This document shows, piece by piece, positions 1 through 8,102 of a stretch of DNA of 64,000 nucleotides (position 1 is its first letter; each line of letters starts with the position of its first letter). The notes under the pieces were generated by a model, which worked only from the letters and a program-made list of their open reading frames with translations, was not told the DNA's origin and ran no database searches. The stretch comes from Sphingobacterium bambusae (lineage in GTDB: Bacteria; Bacteroidota; Bacteroidia; Sphingobacteriales; Sphingobacteriaceae), in contig NZ_CP138332.1 in NCBI RefSeq assembly GCF_033955345.1, positions 2,790,001 through 2,854,000 of the forward strand, given 5' to 3'. Made by a program: the position numbers and the translations under genes.

Positions 1-1221
1 TATCTACCTATGCAAGAAGAAATCTTCCCAGACAAGGAGCATTTCGGTCGCGTTTTCCGCAATAATGCCAAGCTATCATCCATGGGTATCCCCCAAATCT
101 CAGCGATAATGGGTTCTTGTGTTGCCGGAGGGGCTTATTTACCGATCATGTCGGATTACGCACTAATTGTGGAAGGAACAGGATCCGTTTTTCTAGCAGG
201 ATCTTATTTGGTAAAATCTTCCATTGGTGAAGTTATAGACAATGAAACGCTTGGCGGCGCCCATACCCATTGTGAGATATCCGGCGTGACAGACAATAAA
301 TACCCCGATGATGAAAGCTGTTTGACAGCTATTCGCCATATCGTTGATAAATTTGGTGATCGTCCGAAAGCCAATTTTTCCCGAATTGATGCTATAGCTC
401 CTGCACACGGAGCAGATTTCATTCCGTCCTATCTGCCGACAGACCGATTGAAAGCTTACGATATGCGAGAGATTATTAAAGCCTTGGTGGATGCTGGATC
501 TATGGAAGAATATAAGACCGATTACGGGAAAACCATAATCTGTAGTTTGGCACGTATTGACGGATGGGCCGTAGGTATTGTGGCTAACCAGCGAGAAGTT
601 GTGAAAGCCAAGAAAGCTGGAAACGCAAATGAAATGCAAATGGGGGGCGTTATCTATTCCGATTCTGCAGATAAGGCAGCGCGATTTATTATGAATTGTA
701 ACCAGCAGCGCATCCCATTGGTATTTCTGCAAGATGTTACGGGCTTTATGGTAGGTTCTCGATCGGAGCACGGGGGCATTATCAAAGACGGCGCAAAGAT
801 GGTCAATGCGATGGCCAATTCTGTTGTTCCGAAGTTTACGTTCATTGCGGGAAACAGCTATGGCGCCGGAAACTACGCTATGTGTGGAAAAGCCTACGAT
901 CCGAGATTGATCTATGCATGGCCCACCGCGCAGATGGCGGTGATGAGCGGTGCCTCTGCGGGCAAAACACTGCTGCAAATTGATGAAGCAACGATGAAAA
1001 ACAAAGGCATCAACCTAGACGAAGAAGCGCGAAAAAAACGTTTAGAAGACATAGAACAGCAATATAATGAACAACTTAGCCCTTATTATGCTGCTGCTCG
1101 ATTGTGGGTAGACGGTGTGATCGATCCACGTGAAACAAGGTCGATTATCTCCCTAGGGATAGAAGCTGCTAACCATAACCCCGATATACCAAGATATAAC
1201 GTAGGTGTTATACAGGTTTAA
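1..1221 (+). CDS. mccB: Methylcrotonoyl-CoA carboxylase beta (carboxyltransferase) subunit, 5' end missing
   Basis: The frame is open from the first base of the window, so the gene starts upstream. 406 residues are visible of a family normally about 535-540 long, so roughly the first quarter is missing. The visible part starts at YLPMQEE, a typical internal segment of MccB, and carries the glycine-rich acyl-CoA pocket (GGAYLPIMSDY) and the second crotonase-like half (SYGAGNYAMCGKAYDP). The family transfers the carboxyl group from biotin to 3-methylcrotonyl-CoA in leucine breakdown, working with a biotin-carrying alpha subunit that is not in this window. Propionyl-CoA carboxylase beta is the main alternative, but the LPMQEE region favours MCC. 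It converges on the acetoacetyl-CoA synthetase gene, whose substrate is a product of the same pathway. Third codon positions in its first 60 codons favour C over G, the reverse of nadB on the same strand 5 kb away. Confidence 0.9.
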   Translation, partial: YLPMQEEIFPDKEHFGRVFRNNAKLSSMGIPQISAIMGSCVAGGAYLPIMSDYALIVEGTGSVFLAGSYLVKSSIGEVIDNETLGGAHTHCEISGVTDNKYPDDESCLTAIRHIVDKFGDRPKANFSRIDAIAPAHGADFIPSYLPTDRLKAYDMREIIKALVDAGSMEEYKTDYGKTIICSLARIDGWAVGIVANQREVVKAKKAGNANEMQMGGVIYSDSADKAARFIMNCNQQRIPLVFLQDVTGFMVGSRSEHGGIIKDGAKMVNAMANSVVPKFTFIAGNSYGAGNYAMCGKAYDPRLIYAWPTAQMAVMSGASAGKTLLQIDEATMKNKGINLDEEARKKRLEDIEQQYNEQLSPYYAAARLWVDGVIDPRETRSIISLGIEAANHNPDIPRYNVGVIQV

Positions 1222-1254
1222 AGACAGAAAATACTACATGTTAGATATATTCAA

Positions 1255-3174
1255 TTAACCGTTTACCATCTCATCATAGATGTTTTTAAACGCTGCCAAG
1301 CTATCAGGGTTGCGTACCACGTCTCGCGAAGCGACCGCTGATAGCTCTTTGCCCGAAAAAATCTTCTTGATAGGTATTTCCATTTTTTTTCCACTCAAGG
1401 TATAGGGTATATCGGGTACCTTAAAAAGAAGATCGGGTACATGCCTCGGACTGTATTGCGTGCGAATAGCATCTTTCAGCGATTGCGCTATATCCGCTAC
1501 CTGATATCCGTCTTCCATTTGTAAAAACAGCAACATCAGCGAGCTACCATCTGATTCATCCGTGCTAATGACAAGACTGTCCAAGATATGATCCACCGTT
1601 TGCACGGCATTATATATCTCTGCTGTGCCAATACGTACACCTCCGCGGTTTAGTGTGGCATCCGATCGACCGTACATCATAATTGCTCCCGTCTCTTCAA
1701 TAGCTATCCAGTCGCCATGACTCCATAGGCCTGGCCGTGCGGCGAAATAACTTTCCCTATATTTTACATGACCTGGGTCATTCCAAAAAAATACCGGCAT
1801 AGAGGGCATCGGTTTTTCTATTATAAGCTCTCCCACCTCATCGTACACTTCTTCCCCTTCTTCATTTAACGCTACAATCGCAGATCCTAATGTCCTACAT
1901 TGGATTCTGCCCGCATAAACCGGAAGTAATGGACATCCGGAAAGAAAGGCACTACACACATCTGTTCCACCACTCAAGGAAATAATTTGGGCATTCGGAA
2001 ATTTAGCCTGCAGATTTTCAAAAGTAGCTTCCGGTAATGGCGACCCTGTAGAACCAATCACCTTTGGCTGGTAACCATCTATTTGGAGATCATGTATGGC
2101 AGAAAAATAGGACGCACCGGCTCCGAGATGATCCACCTTGACACGTTTTACAAAGTCCCAAAAGTTTATATGATTATTGTAGGAAATAGCACCATTGAAC
2201 AGGCAAAGACTGGCTCCGCATAACAGGCTCGAAAGCGCATAGTTCCACATCATCCAACCGGTCGTTGTGTACCACAAAAATTTCTCTCCAGCTTGCACAT
2301 TTTGGTGGATTGCTAACGCCTTGAAATGTTCAATAAGGTTTCCTCCCGAACGATGCGTTATAGCTTTGGGCTTCCCAGTTGTCCCCGATGAGTATAGTAT
2401 CCAAATGGGAAAGTCAAATGGTACCTCCGTAAATACTAAATCCGTTGGCCTGTAGCTTTCAAACAGCTTCTGCCATGTAGGACTATCAACTTGCATACAT
2501 TCCGTTAGAGTGAAAACTCCCTCTTTAATAGCTTTCAAGGTGTTCTCTTTCGAATAATCCTTACCGTTGTAGCGGTAATTCATTTCTATGAAAAGCAGCT
2601 TGGGCGATACTAGAGAAAAGCGTTCTACGATACTCTTATCTCCAAAATCCGGTGAACAACAGGACCAAATCGCACCGATGGAATTTACGGCTAAAAAAAT
2701 CGCTATTGCTTCGATGCTATTAGTTAATACTGCGACCACACGATCGCCACGTTGCACGCCCTGATCAATTAAATATTGCTGCAGTACAGATACTTTATTA
2801 CGAAGACCGGACCAGCTTAATTCTTGATAATTATACTTTTCATCGGTGTAATACAAAGCTATATCAGCTGCCCGCCTACCTTTAAAAATATGAGCTGCAT
2901 AGTTCAGTGAAATCCCTTCAAACCATTTTACCTCCGTGAAATCTGTTGAACTATTATCCCAGTTTAGCACCTGTTGATAATCGCCACTATAGCTGATATC
3001 AAAGTACTGTAATAATACTTCCCAAAATTCTTCTAATTGCTCGACAGACCATGAATAGATATCATCATAGTTTTGTATATCGTAGGACAAAAAACTCCGT
3101 ACATAATCCTGAAAATCAAATAGAACGGAAGATTCCTGATACTGTCTCGAAGGACGCCAAAGCGGATTTTTCAT
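1255..3174 (-). CDS. aacS: Acetoacetyl-CoA synthetase
   Basis: 639 residues, close to the usual ~650 for the family. It is an ANL-superfamily adenylating enzyme: an N-terminal ACAS_N-like segment, the phosphate-binding motif YSSGTTGKPKAITH, the TTTGWMMWN segment typical of acetoacetyl-CoA synthetases, GGTDVCSAF, the hinge region GRSDATLNRGGVRIG, and the C-terminal LSGKKMEIPIKK with the catalytic lysine. It activates acetoacetate to acetoacetyl-CoA using ATP and CoA in the cytoplasm. Acetoacetate is an end product of leucine degradation, which fits the convergent mccB next door. Other acyl-CoA synthetases share the fold, but the WMMWN block and the length support this call. Confidence 0.92.
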   Translation of the reverse strand: MKNPLWRPSRQYQESSVLFDFQDYVRSFLSYDIQNYDDIYSWSVEQLEEFWEVLLQYFDISYSGDYQQVLNWDNSSTDFTEVKWFEGISLNYAAHIFKGRRAADIALYYTDEKYNYQELSWSGLRNKVSVLQQYLIDQGVQRGDRVVAVLTNSIEAIAIFLAVNSIGAIWSCCSPDFGDKSIVERFSLVSPKLLFIEMNYRYNGKDYSKENTLKAIKEGVFTLTECMQVDSPTWQKLFESYRPTDLVFTEVPFDFPIWILYSSGTTGKPKAITHRSGGNLIEHFKALAIHQNVQAGEKFLWYTTTGWMMWNYALSSLLCGASLCLFNGAISYNNHINFWDFVKRVKVDHLGAGASYFSAIHDLQIDGYQPKVIGSTGSPLPEATFENLQAKFPNAQIISLSGGTDVCSAFLSGCPLLPVYAGRIQCRTLGSAIVALNEEGEEVYDEVGELIIEKPMPSMPVFFWNDPGHVKYRESYFAARPGLWSHGDWIAIEETGAIMMYGRSDATLNRGGVRIGTAEIYNAVQTVDHILDSLVISTDESDGSSLMLLFLQMEDGYQVADIAQSLKDAIRTQYSPRHVPDLLFKVPDIPYTLSGKKMEIPIKKIFSGKELSAVASRDVVRNPDSLAAFKNIYDEMVNG

Positions 3175-3252
3175 CGCGTTTACAAATGGTTTACACAGCT
3201 AAAGTAGTAAAAAAAAATAAGTATCAGGTAGGTTTCGGTTTAGTTGCTATTG

Positions 3253-3291
3253 GAAAAAAAAGCGCTCAATTGCAAATATCAATCGAGCGCC
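3253..3291 (-). terminator. Intrinsic terminator after thiL
   Basis: An 11-bp stem with one mismatch (GCGCTCAATTG at 3262-3272 against CAATCGAGCGC at 3280-3290) is followed, in minus-strand reading, by eight T residues. It lies 25 bp past the thiL stop codon. Confidence 0.85.
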
Positions 3292-3315
3292 TTCTAAATA
3301 ATTACCTTCACAGGT

Positions 3316-4374
3316 TTAAGCTTTATCTGTACTGTCTGACTTAAAAGCATTCCATCCCTGTGCCTTTAAGCTGTGTACGTGACCAGATTTTGATACCATT
3401 TCGTAACCTGCAGCTTCTTCAGTAATATATCCAATGATAGAAATATCTAACTGATTTTTCACTTTATCATACTGGTCCTGCGGAACCGTAAATAGTAGTT
3501 CGTAGTCTTCGCCACCACTAAGCGCACATACCGTTGGGTCGAGCCCAAACTCACGAGCTGTCTCATAAGTCATCGGATCGACTGGGATCTTTTCTTCATA
3601 CAATTTACAACCTACCTTAGAAGCTTTACAGATGTGTAAAATTTCAGAAGCCAACCCGTCCGATACATCAATCATAGCATGTGGTTGTATACCATATGTT
3701 TCGAAGAGTTCCACCACATCTTTACGCGCCTCAGGCTTCAACTGTCTTTCTACAATATAATCCTTACCTTCCAGATCTGGTTGAATGTTAGGGTTTTCTA
3801 AGAATATCTGCTTCTCACGCTCTAACAGTTGTAAACCAACATAAGCCCCACCCAGATCGCCGCTTACGCAAAGTAAATCGCCTTCTTTCGCACCGGAACG
3901 ATAAACAACTTTGTCTTTATCGGCATGACCAATACTGGTTACAGAAATAACTAAACCTTGTGCTGAAGCAGAGGTATCGCCACCAATAAGATCCACATTA
4001 AATTTTTTACAGGCAATCAATGCTCCTTCATAAATCTCCTCCACTGCCTCCAAAGGAAATTTAGAAGATAGTCCAATAGAAAAAGTAATCTGCGAAGCAA
4101 TACCGTTCATGGCATAGATATCGCTGAGATTAACCTGAACAGCCTTATAACCCAAATGTTTAAGTGGCACATAGCGTAAGTCAAAATGTATGCCCTCCAA
4201 CAAAAGATCGGTGGAAATGAGTGTCTGTTTATTGGAAAAATCAAGCACAGCAGCATCATCGCCTATTCCTTTTATCGTAGAGGGTTCGTTGACTTCCACA
4301 GCCTTTGTCAGATAATCGATCAAGCCGAATTCACCCAATTCGCTAATATCTGTTCGTTCTTTGTTATCAAACAT
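3316..4374 (-). CDS. thiL: Thiamine-monophosphate kinase
   Basis: 352 residues, normal for ThiL (AIRS/PurM-type kinase). Visible motifs are GIGDDAAVL (about residues 41-49) for Mg/ATP binding, STDLLLEGIHFD, GGDTSAS (about 154-160), the MIDVSDGLASE block and LSGGEDYELLF near the C-terminus. It phosphorylates thiamine monophosphate to thiamine pyrophosphate, the cofactor needed by enzymes such as pyruvate dehydrogenase, whose beta subunit is encoded at 26.3 kb. It sits 106 bp downstream of nadA on the same strand, and a strong terminator follows it, so the two may be co-transcribed. Confidence 0.93.
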   Translation of the reverse strand: MFDNKERTDISELGEFGLIDYLTKAVEVNEPSTIKGIGDDAAVLDFSNKQTLISTDLLLEGIHFDLRYVPLKHLGYKAVQVNLSDIYAMNGIASQITFSIGLSSKFPLEAVEEIYEGALIACKKFNVDLIGGDTSASAQGLVISVTSIGHADKDKVVYRSGAKEGDLLCVSGDLGGAYVGLQLLEREKQIFLENPNIQPDLEGKDYIVERQLKPEARKDVVELFETYGIQPHAMIDVSDGLASEILHICKASKVGCKLYEEKIPVDPMTYETAREFGLDPTVCALSGGEDYELLFTVPQDQYDKVKNQLDISIIGYITEEAAGYEMVSKSGHVHSLKAQGWNAFKSDSTDKA

Positions 4375-4480
4375 CCATTTAAAATTAAAAAGTAAAATAT
4401 AAAAAAGTTAAAGCTATACTCCACGATGACGAAGCGTTATCAGCGGCGTAAACTTAACTTTCTCCAATCCCATATTAGCC

Positions 4481-5479
4481 CTATAAACCGAAACGTTCCG
4501 AAATCTCCAACATGCGCTCGATAGGTTTTCTAGCCCTCACCACCACATCTGCCGGTAGATCAACTTCAGGAAGTTCGTAATATAAGCAATTATACAGTTT
4601 CTCCAGTGTATTCAATTTCATATGTGGACAGTCGTTACAAGCACACACATTATTTGGCGGTGCCGGAATAAATGTTTTTGTCGGACTGGCTTTTTGCATC
4701 TGGTGCAAGATCCCTGATTCTGTGGCTACGATAAATTGCTGCGCCGGATTTTCAATAGTGTATTTCAACATCCCTGAAGTAGAACCGATATAGTCGGCTT
4801 GGCTTAGGATATGTTCCTCACATTCGGGATGCGCTATAAACTTAGCTTGCGGAAATTGACTCCGTAGATCAACGATTTTATCCTGCGAAAAAATCTCGTG
4901 TACCATACAAGCGCCGTTCCAAAGAACTAAATCGCGCCCTGTTTTCTTTTTGACATAGTCGCCAAGGTTACGATCAGGACCGAAAATTATCTTTTGATCC
5001 TTCGGCAAGCTTTCCACAATCTCCACTGCATTGCTTGAGGTACACACGATATCTGACAAAGCTTTGAGTTCTGCTGTACAGTTTACGTATGTAATCACCA
5101 AATGATCAGGATACTGCTCTTTAAATTTTGCAAATAAATGCGGTGGACAGCTATCCGAAAGCGAACATCCCGCTTTTAAATCAGGTAACAGTACTTTTTT
5201 CGACGGAGATAATATTTTTGCTGTCTCTGCCATAAAATGAACTCCAGCAAAAACTATGACCTCAGCATCGGTCTTTGCCGCTTGTTGAGATAAGCCCAAA
5301 CTATCCCCTATATAGTCTGCAATATCTTGAATTTCAGCATCTTGGTAATAATGCGCCAAGATAACGGCATTCTTTTCTTTCTTAAGTCGCTGTATTTCAG
5401 CAACAAGATCTAGTGTAGGATCTACCGGCTCATCGATATAACCTTTGGCCTCCAGATCTTTTTCGAAGGTTGTGTCCAT
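4481..5479 (-). CDS. nadA: Quinolinate synthase A
   Basis: 332 residues. NadA condenses iminoaspartate (made by NadB) with dihydroxyacetone phosphate to give quinolinate for NAD synthesis, using an oxygen-sensitive 4Fe-4S cluster. Conserved cysteine regions are visible: [20 protein letters not shown] and [25 protein letters not shown] near residue 42 and the GSTSGML segment are family hallmarks. It is transcribed divergently from nadB across a 496-bp gap that carries the DnaA-box cluster, so the two pathway genes flank the candidate origin. A TAnnTTTG promoter on the minus strand at 5533-5540 would serve it. Confidence 0.95.
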   Translation of the reverse strand: MDTTFEKDLEAKGYIDEPVDPTLDLVAEIQRLKKEKNAVILAHYYQDAEIQDIADYIGDSLGLSQQAAKTDAEVIVFAGVHFMAETAKILSPSKKVLLPDLKAGCSLSDSCPPHLFAKFKEQYPDHLVITYVNCTAELKALSDIVCTSSNAVEIVESLPKDQKIIFGPDRNLGDYVKKKTGRDLVLWNGACMVHEIFSQDKIVDLRSQFPQAKFIAHPECEEHILSQADYIGSTSGMLKYTIENPAQQFIVATESGILHQMQKASPTKTFIPAPPNNVCACNDCPHMKLNTLEKLYNCLYYELPEVDLPADVVVRARKPIERMLEISERFGL

Positions 5480-5532
5480 TTATCGTTCTTCTCTACAATT
5501 TGATGTGCACTTTGTTTGACTAAGCGACTCTA

Positions 5533-5540
5533 CAAAAGTA
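5533..5540 (-). promoter_or_regulatory. Bacteroidota -7 promoter element for nadA
   Basis: Reads TACTTTTG on the minus strand, an exact match to TAnnTTTG, about 53 bp before the nadA ATG. A clean -33 TTTG at the right spacing was not seen, so this rests on one half of the promoter. Confidence 0.45.
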
Positions 5541-5619
5541 AACAAAGAAAATGAAACGAAATCCACATTCCCTTTTTCCAATAAATGATAATGTTTTTTT
5601 AAAGAAAGAATCTTGTTGT

Positions 5620-5925
5620 TTATTAGTCTGTGGAAAATGAGGATAATTGCTGGAATTTATTTTTTGATTAGTGAGTTTTTTCGTGTTATCAACAATTTAT
5701 CCACAGTTTTCAATCGCTTAAGTACTGATTTTCAATTCTGTGATTTTTTCAGTTTTTCTCTTTCCATATTTTACTGTTGATTTTTTACTGTTCACAATTT
5801 GTTAATATCTGCTTCATTTTCTCTTAATTTTCAGACGGTAAATGTTAGCTTTTGGGTGCAGCTGTGGAAACTTTAAAAGTTTTCAATTTTAGTTAACGGT
5901 TTATGTACAGGTTTTCCACATATTT
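5620..5925. other. oriC: Candidate chromosomal replication origin (oriC): DnaA-box cluster in the nadA-nadB gap
   Basis: The whole gap is 5480-5975 and has no plausible gene. Three sites match the DnaA consensus TTWTNCACA: 5629-5637 (minus orientation, TTTTCCACA), 5697-5705 (TTATCCACA, the classical perfect box) and 5912-5920 (TTTTCCACA). Three more differ by one base: 5686-5694 (TTATCAACA), 5863-5871 (minus, TGTGGAAAC) and 5901-5909 (TTATGTACA). The sequence between is T-rich and could serve as the unwinding element. Supporting context: the flanking genes diverge, third-position G/C preference on the plus strand flips between mccB and nadB, mnmG (gidA, a classical origin neighbour) is 4 kb away, and two parS sites lie at 11.7 kb. 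No dnaA gene is in the window. The function is inferred. Confidence 0.72.
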
Positions 5926-5975
5926 TGTTAATTTGTTTCTTCTAATTCAGATACAGCGCACGGTTAATTACGGAT

Positions 5976-7568
5976 ATGGCACATAGAAAGGTGGATTTTT
6001 TAATTATTGGCTCGGGAATAGCAGGATTGAGTTTCGCTTTGAAAGCTGCATCCTTAGGTAAAGTGTTGATTATCACGAAATCTAATGAAGATGAGTCTAA
6101 TACTAAGTATGCGCAGGGTGGAGTAGCGGCAGTTGTGGATAAGTCTGATAGCTTTGAGAAGCATATCGTTGATACTGAGGTTGCTGGCGATGGTTTATGC
6201 CATCCACAAATTGTGGAAAACGTTGTGAAAGAAGCTCCAGAGCGTATTAAGGAGCTTATTGATTATGGTACAAATTTCGATAAGGTCGATGAGGGGCACT
6301 ACGACTTAGCCCGCGAAGGTGGACATTCCAAGCATCGCATCCTCCATTACAAGGATATTACCGGTTATGAAATAGAGCGGGCATTGTTGGAACAAGTGCA
6401 TGCTCACCCAAATATCGAGATGTTGACACATTATTTTGCAGTTGATCTCATTACTCAGCACCATAAGGGCGTACATGTGGATAAAGGTACTCCAGATATT
6501 ACCTGTTACGGTCTATATGCTTTGGATACACGGACGAGTAGAATAGAGACATTTCTTAGTAGGGTGACTTTAATGGCGTCTGGCGGCGCGGGCCATGTTT
6601 ATGCAAGTACAACGAATCCTACGATAGCTACAGGCGATGGAATTGCTATGGTTTACCGGGCGAAAGGGAAAGTACGTAATATGGAATTTATTCAGTTTCA
6701 TCCCACCTCACTTTACAATCCGAAAGAGTCGCCAGCATTTTTGATATCAGAAGCTGTTAGGGGCTTTGGCGGTATTTTGCGGCGCGTGGATGGTGTTTCT
6801 TTTATGGAGGAATATGACTCCCGAGGTTCATTGGCATCACGGGATATCGTGGCTAGAGCAATCGACAATGAAATGAAGAAATCTGGTTTGGATTTTGTGT
6901 ATTTGGACATTACGCATAGAAAGAAAGCAGATATATTGGCTCATTTTCCGAATATTTATGAGAAATGCCTTTCCATTGGATTAGACATGACTAAGGATTA
7001 TATTCCGGTGACCCCAGCTGCACATTATATTTGTGGAGGTGTACAGGTCGATGAGGTGGGTAAAACGTCTATACAACGTCTCTATGCCTGCGGTGAGTGT
7101 TCTTCCACTGGTTTACACGGAGCTAATAGATTAGCTTCTAATTCGCTCTTAGAGGCGGTAGTGTATGCGCATCGTATTTTTGAGGATGCTAAGGCTATTT
7201 TTCCGAATTTATCTTATGATGAAAGTATCCCCGATTGGGATGAATCGAAAGTTGCTTCACTTAATGAGGAGATTTTGGTAACGCACAATCTTCGGGAAAC
7301 GCAGAAATTAATGAGTGACTATGTAGGGATAGTGCGTTCTGATTTCCGCTTGGATCGTGCTATGCGCAGATTAGGTTTTTTACACGAGGAAACAGAGGAT
7401 TTTTATAAGGGAACGAAGTTGTCTGTTAAGTTGTGTGAATTGCGCAATGTTATTCAGGTAGCCTATTTGATCGTTAAATCGGCGATGCAGCGTAAGGAAA
7501 GTAGAGGTTTACATTTTACGACGGATTATCCGCAAAAGTCAGACAGTTTACATGATACCATACTATAA
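5976..7568 (+). CDS. nadB: L-aspartate oxidase
   Basis: 530 residues. This flavoenzyme oxidises L-aspartate to iminoaspartate, the first step of de novo NAD synthesis, and feeds NadA encoded divergently. The N-terminal GSGIAGLSFAL (residues 12-22) is the Rossmann FAD motif. KYAQGGVAAV, AREGGHSKHRI with active-site basic residues, and the CGGVQVD and GANRLASNSLLEA segments are conserved in the succinate dehydrogenase/fumarate reductase flavoprotein family, with the NadB-type helical C-terminal domain. Third codon positions strongly prefer G over C (about 18 to 7 in the first 70 codons by eye), typical of a leading-strand gene near an origin. It ends two bases before the carbonic-anhydrase-like gene, so the two probably form one transcript. 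Confidence 0.95.
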   Translation: MAHRKVDFLIIGSGIAGLSFALKAASLGKVLIITKSNEDESNTKYAQGGVAAVVDKSDSFEKHIVDTEVAGDGLCHPQIVENVVKEAPERIKELIDYGTNFDKVDEGHYDLAREGGHSKHRILHYKDITGYEIERALLEQVHAHPNIEMLTHYFAVDLITQHHKGVHVDKGTPDITCYGLYALDTRTSRIETFLSRVTLMASGGAGHVYASTTNPTIATGDGIAMVYRAKGKVRNMEFIQFHPTSLYNPKESPAFLISEAVRGFGGILRRVDGVSFMEEYDSRGSLASRDIVARAIDNEMKKSGLDFVYLDITHRKKADILAHFPNIYEKCLSIGLDMTKDYIPVTPAAHYICGGVQVDEVGKTSIQRLYACGECSSTGLHGANRLASNSLLEAVVYAHRIFEDAKAIFPNLSYDESIPDWDESKVASLNEEILVTHNLRETQKLMSDYVGIVRSDFRLDRAMRRLGFLHEETEDFYKGTKLSVKLCELRNVIQVAYLIVKSAMQRKESRGLHFTTDYPQKSDSLHDTIL

Positions 7569-7570
7569 TT

Positions 7571-8086
7571 ATGCCGACAATTCTACCTATTAAAGGAATT
7601 TCGCCCCTTATTGGCGAAGAAGTATATATCGCTGATAATGCGACGCTGGTGGGCGATGTCACTATCGGAAATCATTGCTCTATATGGTTCAACGCTGTAG
7701 TTCGTGGAGACGTGAATTATATTAAGATTGGTGATTATACGAATATTCAGGACGGCGTAGTCGTGCATTGCACGTATTTGAAGAATGGCACGGACATAGG
7801 TAGTTATGTCAATGTCGGTCATCAGGCTATCGTTCACGGTTGTGTGGTTCACGACTATGTTTTAATAGGGATGGGGGCTATTGTTATGGATCGAGCTGTT
7901 GTGCAGTCGAATGTAATTATAGCTGCTGGCGCTGTTGTATTGGAAGATAGTGTGTTGGAAAGTGGATTTCTATATGCTGGTGTACCTGCAAAGAAAATTA
8001 AACCATTGACTGAAGAGCAATTAGCTATGTTGAAGCAGTTGCCGCATAACTACGTGCTCTACAGTTCTTGGTTGAAGCCGGAATAG
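7571..8086 (+). CDS. Gamma-class carbonic anhydrase-like protein (YrdA/PaaY family)
   Basis: 171 residues forming a left-handed parallel beta-helix of hexapeptide repeats (for example ATLVGDVTIGNHCSIWFNAV). Histidines in VVHCTY and GHQAIVHG match the trimer zinc site of gamma carbonic anhydrases. Members without proven carbonic anhydrase activity are common (YrdA, PaaY), so hydration of CO2 is likely but not certain. It starts two bases after the nadB stop and is presumably co-transcribed with it. It converges on the Ig-like lipoprotein gene with 16 bp between stop codons. Confidence 0.85.
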   Translation: MPTILPIKGISPLIGEEVYIADNATLVGDVTIGNHCSIWFNAVVRGDVNYIKIGDYTNIQDGVVVHCTYLKNGTDIGSYVNVGHQAIVHGCVVHDYVLIGMGAIVMDRAVVQSNVIIAAGAVVLEDSVLESGFLYAGVPAKKIKPLTEEQLAMLKQLPHNYVLYSSWLKPE

Positions 8087-8102
8087 CTTTTTAGTTTATG
8101 CC

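Noticed and set aside
193..978. 261-codon open frame on the minus strand
   Set aside because: It is antisense to mccB, has no domain-like pattern, and mccB itself is clearly coding.
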